Origin: Isoetes taiwanensis
Lineage: Eukaryota; Streptophyta; Lycopodiopsida; Isoetales; Isoetaceae
Length of the DNA stretch: 64,000 bases
NCBI GenBank assembly: GCA_021234155.1
Contig: JAJEKV010000034.1
Coordinates: forward strand, 2,418,001 to 2,482,000
Direction of reading: 5' to 3'
Of this stretch, positions 22,258 to 32,790 are shown one piece after another. Each line of letters begins with the position of its first letter. Positions within the stretch are counted from its first letter, which is position 1. The notes under the pieces are model-generated. The model was not told where the DNA came from. It searched no databases and worked only from the letters and a program-made list of their open reading frames with translations. The translations under genes and the position numbers were made by a program.

Positions 22258-22492
22258 GGCCCTTGATGGTGCACCCCCATGCCCTTCTACGGTGCACAAC
22301 GATCCCCTTGTCCAAATCGGGTGTATGAACATTCAAATTAAAGCTTATTACAAGCTCTATTTTTTGCCCCATGTCCGTTAGGAGTTTCGCCTACCACAAA
22401 AAAAAAAAGTTATTTATAGTTCAAAAAATTGCAAAAAAGGCAGGAAATTTAAAGCACTTAATCGCAGCCGTTGGATTGCACCATCAAGGGCC
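22258..22492. mobile_element. 235-bp sequence with 16-bp terminal inverted repeats (MITE-like)
   Basis: GGCCCTTGATGGTGCA at 22258-22273 is the exact complement of TGCACCATCAAGGGCC at 22477-22492. I cannot find a convincing target duplication, so superfamily is unassigned. Confidence 0.45.
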
Positions 22493-22623
22493 GCCCCGGT
22501 GGGCAAGTTCCCTTAGAGTAAACCTCAAAATGGCCCATGAAAATTATGTGGTTGGAGGCCAGAATCACTAAAGCTTTCCACCCGGGTGTGGCACGATACT
22601 AATTGTGCACCTCGTGGGTGGAG

Positions 22624-22683
22624 GAGGTTACCCCTAGTAAACCCACATGCGCCTCGTATGTGGGTTTACCCATGGGTGACCTC
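22624..22683. repeat. 60-bp imperfect stem-loop
   Basis: Inner arms TAAACCCACAT and ATGTGGGTTTA are perfect around GCGCCTCGT; outer arms GAGGTTACCC and GGGTGACCTC continue the stem after a bulge. Confidence 0.7.
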
Positions 22684-22699
22684 TGACACCTCGAGGCTA

Positions 22700-24160
22700 T
22701 AATACGTGGATCCAAATCCACGTAACCTGAAATACCGTCAATGGATCATACAACCATTTGGACAATACAAAAGGTTATTGCAAATAAACCAACAACGTAA
22801 TTTCCAGGAATTTCAAGATCCCACAGGGTCCAACCATCTTGAATGACGACACAAATCGTCCCACTCTTCAAAACCTTAAACAAAATGACGTGTTTCTAGC
22901 ACTTTTTGTCTTCTATGTAGTCAATTGGTCCTAATGTTAGGCGAAGGTAAGTGGGTATGGGGTCGTGCATACAAAAATGGTCAAGCATTATTGTCCACAA
23001 CCCCCCTCCCAAAAAAAAAAAAAAAAAAAAAAAGGCGGAAGGGGTGAAGGTTAGGGGGGATGAAAAAAATGAACGAGATAAATTGTCTTGATAAATCATT
23101 GTTTGTCGTTTCTGAGCTTGGTCATTTATCTCTGAAAGTTTGGCAACCACTTTTCATCTAAACATGTATGGGATTATACCACTGGATTCTAATGCTTAGG
23201 ATAAGAAATGCACTTGCAAAGAAATGATGGGATTTACCAAGAATGTACTAAGGGGTCATTAAACTAGAAGAATGGAGGAGATACAAACAAGGGAACAATG
23301 ATGGAAATGGCTATAGTATAATAGATGTTTATATTCTAGTCAAAGATATAATAATTAGTAGCCAAAGAGATTGCGAAATAAGACAATAATATAAGAAGTT
23401 GCATTCGACATTAGGCTCGAGATTTGGACATCTTAGCGTCAAAGGTAGGGGCATGATAAGGACCTAAACCTTGGCGAGATCAAGCCACAAAAAGACCTTG
23501 GATATACTCTAGATAAATTTGCCCCAATGGCAAGGCATGGACGAGAAGATTGGCGTATAAGCAAATAAAAGGCCTAAGAATGAGATCCCGCAAGAATACA
23601 ATCAAAAGTTATGCCTTTGTTACTGGAGAAGGGGCTCACTGTCAGATTGCGTGTTATTGAAGTTACGAAGGGCAAAAGTGGAATTGCTCTGATTACTTGA
23701 ATCCAACAAGGTTGGACGAAACAAAAAATAAACCATTGAATTTTATATATGCTACAAAAGTCCAAATTTGGACGACAAAGTAGCAACAAATGGACTGGAC
23801 TTTTGGACGCGTAATGCTGTCATGACGTTTCGAAATCTGTTACTGGATTTCCTTAGCTCCGTTGTTAGATGACAGGGAACTTTAAACCTGCCATGGAACT
23901 CCAATATATATGTTCTTGATTTCCTTTGCTCAGTTACTTCACTGGAAACTGAAAACCTGCCACATAAAGACTCCATCTTTTTGTACATTTCTTTAGACAA
24001 TTTAAACCCATTATTAGAGAAACCCTAGCTCCACTCGGGATGCTGCAAAAACAGGTTTGTGACTACCAAAACCAGTGCCAAACATTCTCAAACAAGTAGA
24101 CTATACCGATGATATATATGTACACAGAAAGCTCTGGGATTAGTTGTTTGAGACTAACAG
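22700..24160. other. No gene recognised
   Basis: Contains a poly-A run near 23010-23035 and only short unrelated open frames; nothing I can support as coding. Confidence 0.4.
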
Positions 24161-24169
24161 ATGGCTCAT

Positions 24170-24241
24170 GGGGTATTCCGAGAATTGAACTCGGGACCTC
24201 TTGCACCCTAAGCAAGAATCATACCACTAGACCAAATACCC
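24170..24241 (-). tRNA. tRNA-Pro (AGG)
   Basis: 72 nt folding with a perfect acceptor stem (GGGTATT/AATACCC), A box TGGTCTAGTGG, anticodon stem CTTGC/GCAAG around an AGG anticodon, and T stem CCGAG/CTCGG with B box GTTCAATTC. No intron. The surrounding 190 bases recur at 24.36, 32.03 and 32.22 kb, so it spread as a repeat; the pol III terminator is weak. Confidence 0.8.
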
Positions 24242-24361
24242 TAAGACGTTTTGTAAGGCTATTATGAAATATAAATGTTTATTGGCTTTTCATCCCTTTG
24301 ACATCCTGACATGAGTGGATATTAAATGCTTATATCAAATAAGAGAAAGGACATAGTTCAT

Positions 24362-24433
24362 GGGGTATTCCGAGAATTGAAATCGGGACCTCTTGCACCA
24401 TAAGCAAGAATCATAACACTAGACCAAATACCC
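24362..24433 (-). pseudogene. Degenerate tRNA-Pro copy
   Basis: Same 72-nt sequence as 24170-24241 with changes in the D-arm, in the B box (TTTCAATTC) and in the anticodon loop, which now reads ATG. Likely inactive. Confidence 0.7.
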
Positions 24434-24439
24434 TAAAAC

Positions 24440-25060
24440 ATACCATGAATCTACAATCTCAAGTGTGCAACCCTTTCACATCCATTGTATAATTGGACAT
24501 TCTGTTTTGACACCTTGCATGTGCAGATAGAGCTGTCTAGAGTGGTTCTTGTTGGTGAAAATTGCCCACAACTTGGTTGTACACATTTTTACTTAAGCTC
24601 ACAATTAGGCTTATAATTAAACTATTTTACGTGAGCAATTTATCTTCTATGAATACTCAATTGCTTTTACATTATTTTCTTTTTGAATCAATCTTGTTAA
24701 TTTGGGATTTTCCGGTCTGGCTAAAAAAGTTTTTGGAATTCTTTTTGCCCGATTTCGTATGATTTGAAAGAGTTTTTTTCCACCGGAAACAGCTCCGATA
24801 CTCCAAAAATCGAAAAATCTCCATTTACTATGATTTTATTTTAAAAGTTTGAGATTTCATTGCTCCACTGGGTTCGTCGGTGAAAAATCATTCTGTGGCC
24901 TCCTCGGTTTTAAAATCATTCTCTGGCCTCCTCGGTTTTGAGACGAATTCTTAGACCCCTAATATTTACCAAAATTCTTCGGAACACAGCGGCAGCGCTT
25001 GCTAGGTTAACCGGCTCTGCTTCCTCTTCGAGATTTTTCAAGGTCCGGCATATCTCTTGA
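24440..25060. other. Intergenic; 5' flank of the small gene at 25067
   Basis: A short tandem repeat, TCATTCT.TGGCCTCCTCGGTTTT, occurs twice around 24890-24940. Otherwise nothing recognised. Confidence 0.35.
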
Positions 25061-25066
25061 AGCAAC

Positions 25067-25646
25067 ATGATTACTTCCGAATACATCAACCAGGTAAGGA
25101 AACAATTTTGTGTACTTAGTCTGTCAGGCCGTCCGAATAGGTTTCTCTAGGTTTGTCTTTAGTCCTGTAACAAACTGCAATTTCAATGCATGAATTCCAA
25201 AGCTTTGATATGATTGCTAAATTTCTTCTTTTATATAGCTAAGAAGTTGAACTTTGCACATCTGTCCGGAGTTTGTTTGGAGATGTGCTAAATTTTCCCC
25301 TGTGCTTGCATGCCAGGATCGCCAGATGGATATGCCTGGATATTATTGCAGGAAATGGTGCCAAACCATAAGCAGAGAATGTGATGAAAGGTAGGCCATG
25401 CTTCCTTTTTTGAGTTTGTTCTTAATTATTGCTGTTTAGATGGAATGCAAACTAGACAATATTGTGCACTATTTTCAAACATAAAACTGGCATTTCTGCA
25501 GGTGGAAGCAGTTCAAACTAGACAATATTGTGCACTATTTTCAAACATGAAACTGACATTTCTGCAGGTGGAAGCAGTTCAAATTATTTCTTACTGGGTT
25601 AAAATGTGAGCTTAGATCCAATTGTGAGTCCTCATCTTCCTTTTGA
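25067..25646 (+). CDS. Small Cys-containing protein, unrecognised, three exons
   Basis: Exons 25067-25093, 25317-25390 and 25568-25646 join in phase with GT-AG borders: MITSEYINQ, then DRQMDMPGYYCRKWCQTIS, then RWKQFKLFLTGLKCELRSNC and a stop; about 59 residues. Cys spacing (CxxxC, C, C, C) could suggest a metal- or disulfide-bound small protein, but I recognise no family. A GTGAGT after codons for LRSN may be a further donor, in which case the gene continues downstream. A 66-bp tandem duplication has copied the last 3' splice site. Confidence 0.45.
25451..25582 (+). repeat. 66-bp tandem duplication spanning a 3' splice site
   Basis: Copies 25451-25516 and 25517-25582 differ at two positions. 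Each contains TTTCTGCAG|GTGGAAGCAG, so the upstream copy offers a second acceptor followed by 17 exon-like bases. Confidence 0.9.
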
Positions 25647-25649
25647 GAG

Positions 25650-26420
25650 TAAGAAATCTTGCTACAAGGTATTTCATGTTCCAATTAGGTCTGTTTCTCA
25701 AATCTATTCATATACAGATCTATTTTTTACACACACAAGTGAATTGCAAGACTATGTTCTATGATGGTTTGAAACTTCAATCGTTGTTTTGCAGTCTTAA
25801 TCTTCTTCATGATTTATGCATTGGGCTTATTCCATATCATTTTGTGGTGCATGTAGAGCTCGGTGAGAAGGACCATTAGTTTATTATCTATAGGCAGATT
25901 TGTAAGATGTCTTTTCACTTATGTCATGAAATAACTTCCTTTGCTCAGTTTCTATTTTCACTATAGGTTGGCTTCTTTCTTAAGAAACTACAAACACAGA
26001 AATGTTCAGCTATCTTGCCAATGGAAAATAGCCAATTCTTATTCTCCAAATACATAGTTGGCTTGCCCGAGACCACTTCATATATTTCCAAAATTGCCTG
26101 CCTAACTAAGCCGTTTAATATGTGTTTTAGTATAGGAGCAATGAGTTTGATACAACATTAACAAATGTTATAGAGATGAAAATAATTGTGGATACATATA
26201 TTTCGATATGAATATCTGAATATGCAGAGTATCATCAATATCGCTCTTTTGCGAAGCAACGACTGTTGAGAAGTAATAATATGTTATTGCTGGGCCTTTG
26301 TGCAGTAGATCATCATGCCTGCTATCGCTCTTTTGCAAAGCATTGATTGTTGAGGACTAATGGTATGCTAGATGTGCTTCGTCTCTGTGCAATAGATCAT
26401 CATGTTTGCTTGGAAGGGCA
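25650..26420. other. No gene recognised
   Basis: AT-rich. A direct repeat around ATCGCTCTTTTGC.AAGCA is seen at about 26238 and 26323. Could be intron or 3' sequence of the 25067 gene. Confidence 0.35.
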
Positions 26421-26425
26421 TGGAA

Positions 26426-27018
26426 CAAGGTTGCATATTAAACGAGAGTAAATCATTGAAACGGGAGCAAAAGGAATATTCCTCGAAGATTCCCTTTTTT
26501 TTCCAAAAAAGGAGCTAAAATGAGGTAAAAATTTTATTTTGGTCATAAAATTGCATTTTGACCCCCCAAAATCACTCATTTTTTTGTGTAAAGAGAAAAT
26601 TGACTATGTCAAAGTGACACTTTTCCTAACGGTTAGAATTTACCTGTGGTGTTTTTTTTAGAAAACCACTAATTTAAGTGTACGTCCTACACAAAATTTT
26701 GTCAGCCTGGATTGTATTCCAGAAAAGGTACTTTTAGGTTACAATGAGTCATTTTTTAATGATATAGTATTTCAAAGTACCAAAATTAGATTTCGGAATA
26801 CACTTTTGCTATTTGAGAATAACAAAAATGTATTCCGGAATACACTTTTCCTTTTCTTAAAAGTCAAAGTGTATTCCAGAATATAATTTTATTTTTGCTT
26901 GAATCCAAAGTGTATTCCGGAATACACTTTTACTGTATAAATTTTTTAAACTCAACAGTGATCTTGCAATTTAAAGGGAATCTTTGAAACGGAACACTCC
27001 CGTTAATTTGCAACCTTG
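26426..27018. mobile_element. MITE-like element with CAAGGTTGCA ends, copy 1
   Basis: Left end CAAGGTTGCATATTAAACG is mirrored by CGTTAATTTGCAACCTTG at the right end. The interior carries several GTGTATTCCGGAATACAC palindromes. A related right end occurs at 29.94 kb. No target duplication is obvious. Confidence 0.55.
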
Positions 27019-27949
27019 TTAGAAGTGTAAAAGAAGAAAATAAAATAGAGGGATACCGGATAACGGCTCCGAGAGAAGAGGGAAATTTATTCTGGAATAC
27101 ACTTTGTATTCCAGAATAGGATTTGGTTTACTGAAAGAGGAGGCTTATGTAAAGAACCGTCTGGCCATGACTCGATTCGGCTTCTCGATCCTCCTTAAGC
27201 TTTGTTTTTGATCCGGTTAGTCAATAGGTCAGCTTTTCGCCTTTGATTTCAGTGGCCCGATTAATCAGTTGGGCTATCTTTCCTTCTTTGATTCACTTGC
27301 TTCCTCATGGTTCCTTTTTTTCCATATTTTGATCTGTTTTGCTTTGATTTGCCAGCGCCGTTGGGGATCGCCGGTTGCGTCTTCCTTTTTGCTAGTTTTG
27401 CCCAAAAATTCATGGAAGCTTGGGTCTCGCACTCATGGAGGAGACCAATTTCACCATCTGGGCAGGTTTTAGTCGCAGAGATTTTGTTCTTGCTTGCCAG
27501 GCCAGTGCTGCCACAACTTCAAATCTTGTACATTGTAGCAAAATATAGTTTCAAGGACTGCCATGATAAGCGTCTATTCCAGCTGCAACGGATGGACTAA
27601 AGGATAAGTTAGGAATGAAAGGACGAATTGAAGGAGCTGAATTCTTTCGGGCCGGGGGCACTAAAAAGGGCCGAGGCCGCCGGAATTTGAGGATTTAAGA
27701 AGGCAGCAGTTGGGCCGCATTTTTGTAATCGCGGCGCCGCCTATTGGTAGAGGTTCGGCTATATTAAGCATGGGCCAAGTTATGTTGTTGCCATTCACCG
27801 GTCTCTTTGCTCTTTCTAATGGGGATAAAAAACGTCAAACCCAGTCAGATCCATCTGATCCGGTCGATTTGCCTGCTCTAACTCTGCTACGGGAACGCAA
27901 TTCATGATCTTGCATTCTTGAAAAAATTATGGTCCGTAGGTTCTTTTAA

Positions 27950-28734
27950 AATGTGGAACGAAGAGGGCCGCATCAACGGGATGTTAAAACATGGAATGCA
28001 ACGTAGCAGCTTCTGGCCAACAAGGGCATCTGAACAAAGTCCTTCAGCCTTTTCAATGTATGCAATTGGAAAAAGTGTATCAACATTTTTAATGCATATT
28101 CCCAGAAAGCAGCTTTAACCGAAGGTAAGAAAATTCATGCTTGTATTCATGATCTTGAGTTTGAATCAGAGGTTACTGTACAAAGTACCCTGGTAGTGTT
28201 GTATGCAAGTTGTGGGGTTTTAGATGAAGCGTTGACAATATTTGAGAAAATGATATGTCATGATGAGATATTTGGACTGCTCTAATTATGGCTTATGCCC
28301 ATCATGGACATGGAAAACAAGCACGGCAGAGATTTCAGCACATGAAAGTGGAGGGCATTAATCCAGATTGTGTTACTTTGAGCAGCATTCTTCTAGCATG
28401 TTGTTGTAGTGGTCTTAAAGATGAGGCCTTTCATTATTTTGTTACCGTGAGTAAAGACTACGCAATCAGCCCAACACTTGAGCAGCATGGGTGTCTAGTT
28501 GATGTTCTTGCACGAGCGGGGTTGTTAGATGATGCGGAATGCTTGCTGAAAGGTTTGCCTTTCCAAGCAGATATCTCTGCATGGACAACTTTGCTAGGCT
28601 CCTGCAGAACTTATGCTAATTCTAAACGAGGCAAATTAGCTTCAAAGTCTGCATTTCTTTTGGATCCAGGAGATGCTTCTTCATATATATTATTATCAAA
28701 TACATGTGCAAAGTTTATTTTCCTCAGATGTTAA
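27950..28734 (+). pseudogene. PPR protein (PLS type) fragment
   Basis: Readable PPR motifs in two frames: EGKKIHACIHDLEFESEV, LVVLYASCGVLDEAL, then MAYAHHGHGKQA, MKVEGINPDCVTLSSIL and HGCLVDVLARAGLLDDAE, WTTLLGSCRTYA, LLDPGDASSYILLSN. These match the last repeats and E-type region of organelle RNA-editing PPR proteins. A stop and frameshift near 28280 and the lack of the N-terminal half and of a DYW end mark it as a relic. Confidence 0.75.
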
Positions 28735-29109
28735 TCGTCGCATGCTAATTCGCTCCTCGCACAACTGCTTTTCTGTTGTGTAGTTTTTAACGATTCTATA
28801 AAATCCGCAGGAGTTATTGTTTGTAATGAAATATATTTGGATGTTGTAGGCAGGCCTCTTTCTAATGGGAATTCTCTGCTTCCAGAAGCTTCCCATTTCC
28901 AACTGCTTTTTGGTTTTTAATTTTAGTACTTTGCGAGGTTCCTTCGTATTTTTTATTCTTAGCATCTTTTATTTTGGAGGTTTACATTAGCTAACCTCTA
29001 AATTATTGAATTCACCAAATTGTACTATATTTATCCACTTAAAAATTTCTCTTAAGGGAAACCCTTACTGACAGTCCCTCTTGGCAGATGCTTTTGATGC
29101 CTCTAAAAA

Positions 29110-29460
29110 GAAACATGTGGAATCCTACTTTGATTTATACTCTGGAATAGGGTAAGAAATATCCAAGGAATTCACAAGCAAGCCAGCACTAAACCTTAAT
29201 ACGTAGGCAGCGCGTTGTTCCAAAATACACGTATGATTTCTTAGAAAGCAAAGGTGTATTCTAGAATACACATTTGCTTTCTCAAAATCCAAAGTGTATT
29301 CTGGAATACATTTTTGTATTTTAGAAAAACAAAAGTGTATTCTGGAATACACTTTTGTATTTTAGAAAAACAAAAGTGTATTCCAGAATACACTTTTGTA
29401 TTTTAGAAAAACAAAAGTGTATTCCAGAATACACTTTTGTTTTTACATTTTATATTTTAT
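29110..29460. repeat. Tandem 52-bp palindromic minisatellite
   Basis: At least four units of about 52 bases alternate the near-palindrome GTGTATTCCAGAATACAC with a spacer TTTTGTATTTTAGAAAAACA. Related single copies lie at 26.8-27.1 kb. Confidence 0.85.
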
Positions 29461-29944
29461 GTGTCTTAGTGTTCATTTGTTTACTTGATTATTTTCTTGT
29501 TTTTTTATTCAACCAATAGAACGTCAAAACATGTCAAACAAGCTTGAGGGAACGACTAAACGTGGAGACTTGGGACATAAACCCAGTCGCAACGTCTGAC
29601 GAGTGTATTGTTCAATATGCACCAAATTTTGAGGGTGCCAAATTGATGTACTGAAAATTTTCAAAGAAATAGTTATTATTTTTTCTTCTCTATTTTGAAG
29701 TTTTTGATATCTCATTTTCAGAGATTATATATTCACGTCTATATTTTGCCATTTTTAAGGGCGCTTCTTTGCAAAAAGCAAACTGCCACTTAATGAGGAG
29801 CCAAAATGAGGAAAAAAAAAAAACTGAACCTTTTGAAATTCTCAAGTTTATCCAAAAAAGGCCAATTTTAAGAGCATGGTGTTTTTTTAAAGGGAATCTT
29901 TGAAACGGGAGTTCTGCAACACTCCCGTTTAATTTGCAACCTTG
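29461..29944. mobile_element. MITE-like element copy 2, right part
   Basis: GGGAATCTTTGAAACGGGAG and the end CCCGTTTAATTTGCAACCTTG match the right end of 26426-27018; the stretch near 29795 (GGAGCCAAAATGAGG) matches its left interior. The left terminus is not found. Confidence 0.45.
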
Positions 29945-29949
29945 TTATG

Positions 29950-31120
29950 GTTCTAGACTACGTAAACTGAACTTTTTAGCTGCACTTATATTGCAACACT
30001 TAGTATTACATGAAAAATATTGAGGGTCTCCAGCTTATCTTAGAGTAACCTGCATGTGTTAGAATTTTTCAAATATTAGATATATGATTCAAACTTTTTG
30101 TCCATCTTGCAGGTCTATGCTTGATCTTCATATCCAAGCAACATTGTCAACGGAAACTTTATCTCTATTATTTTGCATGCTTGGTTTCATACTAAAAACG
30201 ATATTGGGCTGACGGGTATTTGTAGAGAATTCTGATCCACCCCTGTCATATGCTTGGAGACAATGCCTCTACCCATGATCCCACTTCTTCTCACAGCCAG
30301 CTCTATATATCCCTTCCTGGCTATCCCTATCACTAACATTCTCCTGCTCACCACCCATGGTTAGTGCTTAGTGCATCATTCGACTTAGTTCTTAATTGAG
30401 ACTGTATTTTAACAGTATAGCTTGCATTGCAGTTGGTAGCATTTCTACCAGAAGTAAGGATAAAGGAGAAAAATCAGCATAGATGGTATCGATAATTTCT
30501 TAACGCAGGGTTATACTCATGGATATATTGTCTACATAAGCTTCTTTCCAAAACGTTTTGGATACATGAACTCACAATACATAAAGCCATTGATATCTTT
30601 TTTGCATCGGACAACAGGTGAGAATAATGTTTCTCCAATGTTGATGTTCATATTCTAACCTGAATATTTGTTTTTTAACATTTTTTATCGTGCACCAAAG
30701 TGTTATTAGCAGGCTCATGTGAATTAGCTGACCCTGCCTCAGAATGTGGTGGCTTCACTTGCACACCAGCAACACTTCTGCCACCGCAGCTTGATTGTCA
30801 ACTCTATCTAGACGCCAGCAAAGTGACATTTGACAACTTGCTAGGCCTCCACATACGCTATTCCAGATTTCTCGCAGGAATTCAGAACATGAAGGCTTCG
30901 AAAGACTCAACTATGGTTCTGAGAATCCATCTACATTTGGAACTTATCTATGTTTGCCACTAAAGTCTTCAATCATTTTTTCATGGAACTTATCCATGTT
31001 CAGCACTAGAGTCCTGAATCAATTCTGCGTATACAAATAAGTATTTCAGAATTTGCCCGTGTCTTTAATATCCCCAGACTTTAAAGAGCATATCATTGCT
31101 AATATTGGACAATTGCGACT
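29950..31120. other. No gene recognised
   Basis: A TATATAT sequence near 30307 in a CT-rich context looks promoter-like. An 87-codon frame at 30700-30963 has five Cys codons but no recognised family. Confidence 0.3.
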
Positions 31121-31127
31121 CTTACAA

Positions 31128-31745
31128 TCCACCTATATAATATTGAGTCCATTCGCACGCTTCATTATTCGGAACCGGATCCACATGTTCAAATGGAACA
31201 TAGGTCGAATATGATTTTCCCCACATGGAAATCCAAAATAGGCATTACAAGCATTGATAAAATTTCAAATTTACACGAGGCAAACGATTATCATCACACA
31301 CCTCAATTTCTTAACACCACATTATAATTTGTAAGACTGCTATAACAACTCCTCATGAAATAACATGTATCTTTCTCTACTTTCTAATGAGGATGTCATA
31401 TAGGGCATCACATTGTACTATTGGGGATATAATAAGTAATTATTCCTAGGAAAATGTGTATTATAGAGTATCACATTATGCTATTGGATACGTATAACTA
31501 ATTATTCCTAGAAAAATGTGTATCAGAACAAACCAATTCTACATATATGTTCGCTAAAGCCCACTCTAATCATAATATCATTTTAGTAAAAGCACATAAA
31601 AACGTACTATAAAATTCCACAATTGCACAATCGAGATCAAATCCATAATATTCTACAGGTGGTTGTTTACACTTATCAATGTAGTTCTACCAAACCACCC
31701 TTCAAATTATTAATAAAGCCCGGCAACGCCGGGCACCATAACTAG
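31128..31745 (+). mobile_element. Short non-autonomous Helitron
   Basis: The 3' end has the diagnostic GC hairpin GCCCGGCAACGCCGGGC (31718-31734) followed seven bases later by the terminal CTAG and a host T. A candidate 5' end TCCACCTATATAATATT begins at 31128 after a host A, as expected for insertion between A and T. The 3' end is secure; the 5' end is a proposal. No Rep/helicase is encoded. Confidence 0.7.
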
Positions 31746-31870
31746 TATTCATAAAGATTGAGATATAGTGACGACTTGATCTTGGGATTTTTGAATAAGC
31801 ACTCGAATGGTATAACTAGATTGCATCTCTTTGGCGTATTGCTAGAGTGACCGAATTAGAATACATCCGT

Positions 31871-32024
31871 CGTAACATTAGGCAACCTAGAGTGTTTAAT
31901 TCAATCATGTCATTGAATGTTGCACGAAGTGATATCCTCACAGAAAGCGTAACATTAGGCAACCTAGAGTGTTTAATTCAATCATGTCATTGAATGTTGC
32001 ACGAAGTGATATCCTCACAGAAAG
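31871..32024. repeat. 77-bp perfect tandem duplication
   Basis: 31871-31947 and 31948-32024 are identical. The copy immediately precedes the tRNA-Pro repeat cluster. Confidence 0.9.
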
Positions 32025-32030
32025 CATAAT

Positions 32031-32102
32031 GGAGTATTCCGAGAATTGAACTCGAGATCTCTTGCACCCAAAGCAAGAATCATACCACTAGACCAAATAC
32101 CC
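32031..32102 (-). tRNA. tRNA-Pro-like gene (TGG)
   Basis: 72 nt with A and B boxes as in 24170-24241 and a TGG anticodon. One acceptor-stem mismatch (position 3 pair) and a changed variable region (AGATCT) make it doubtful as a working gene. Confidence 0.55.
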
Positions 32103-32222
32103 TAACATATATTATAAGTCTATTACGAAAATAAAGTTGTATTGGCTTTGCATCCCTTTAACTTTCTGACGCGAGTGAGATGTTAAATGCTTATATCAAA
32201 TAAATGAAACACCATAGCTCAT

Positions 32223-32294
32223 GGGGTATTCCGAGAATTGAACTCGAGACCTCTTGCACCCTAAGCAAGAATCATACCACTAGACCAAATACCC
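32223..32294 (-). tRNA. tRNA-Pro (AGG), second good copy
   Basis: Differs from 24170-24241 by one base in the T stem region (CTCGAG in place of CCCGAG on the coding strand). Cloverleaf, A box and B box intact. The downstream flank also matches the 24-kb copy. Confidence 0.7.
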
Positions 32295-32380
32295 TAAGAC
32301 GTTTTGTGAGGCTATTATGAAATATAAAATTTTATTAACTTTTCATCCCTTTGACATCCTGACATGAGTGGATATTAAAT

Positions 32381-32785
32381 TAGCTCAGATGGTAGAGCCC
32401 TTGCTTTGTATGCAAGAGGTACCGGGATTGATATTGACGATTGCAAGAGGTATCGGGATTGATATTGATGACTTCAATTTTTTTTTCTCTATCTAATTAA
32501 ATCTTTTTCCTTAAACTTTCATATATGGATGTTTTTTTTGTGGATGCATGGTATAGTTCAGATGGTAGAGTGCTCGCTTTGCATGCGAGAAGTATCGGGA
32601 TCGATACTTGGCATCTCCAAATTTTATTTTTCTCCATTTAATTAAACTTTTTTCCTTAAACCCTCCTCCTCATATGGAGATGTTTCTCAATAAATGCATT
32701 AAACACATATGGCAGGTATAGTTCAGATGTTAGAGTGCTTGCTTTGCATGTGAGAGGTACTCGGATCGATGTTTGATGCTTGTTT
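32381..32785 (+). pseudogene. Three tandem tRNA-Ala-like relics
   Basis: TAGCTCAGATGGTAGAG-like A boxes at about 32381, 32553 and 32717 are each followed by an anticodon arm and a GGGATYGAT T-arm, then a shared AT-rich spacer (TCTAATTAAA, CCTTAAA). Period is about 165 bases. Anticodons read TGT, TGC and TGC. The middle copy keeps most of the cloverleaf and a GCATCTCCA end but has an extra insertion after the 5' acceptor strand. The first is fused directly to the tRNA-Pro repeat flank and has an internal duplication. Confidence 0.65.
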
Positions 32786-32790
32786 TACTA

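Noticed and set aside
29200-29450. CRISPR-like repeats with palindromic repeats and spacers
   Set aside because: The spacers are identical too, so this is a simple minisatellite.
31128-31745. Geminivirus-like origin at the GC hairpin
   Set aside because: The loop lacks the conserved nonanucleotide; the CTAG|T end is diagnostic of Helitrons.
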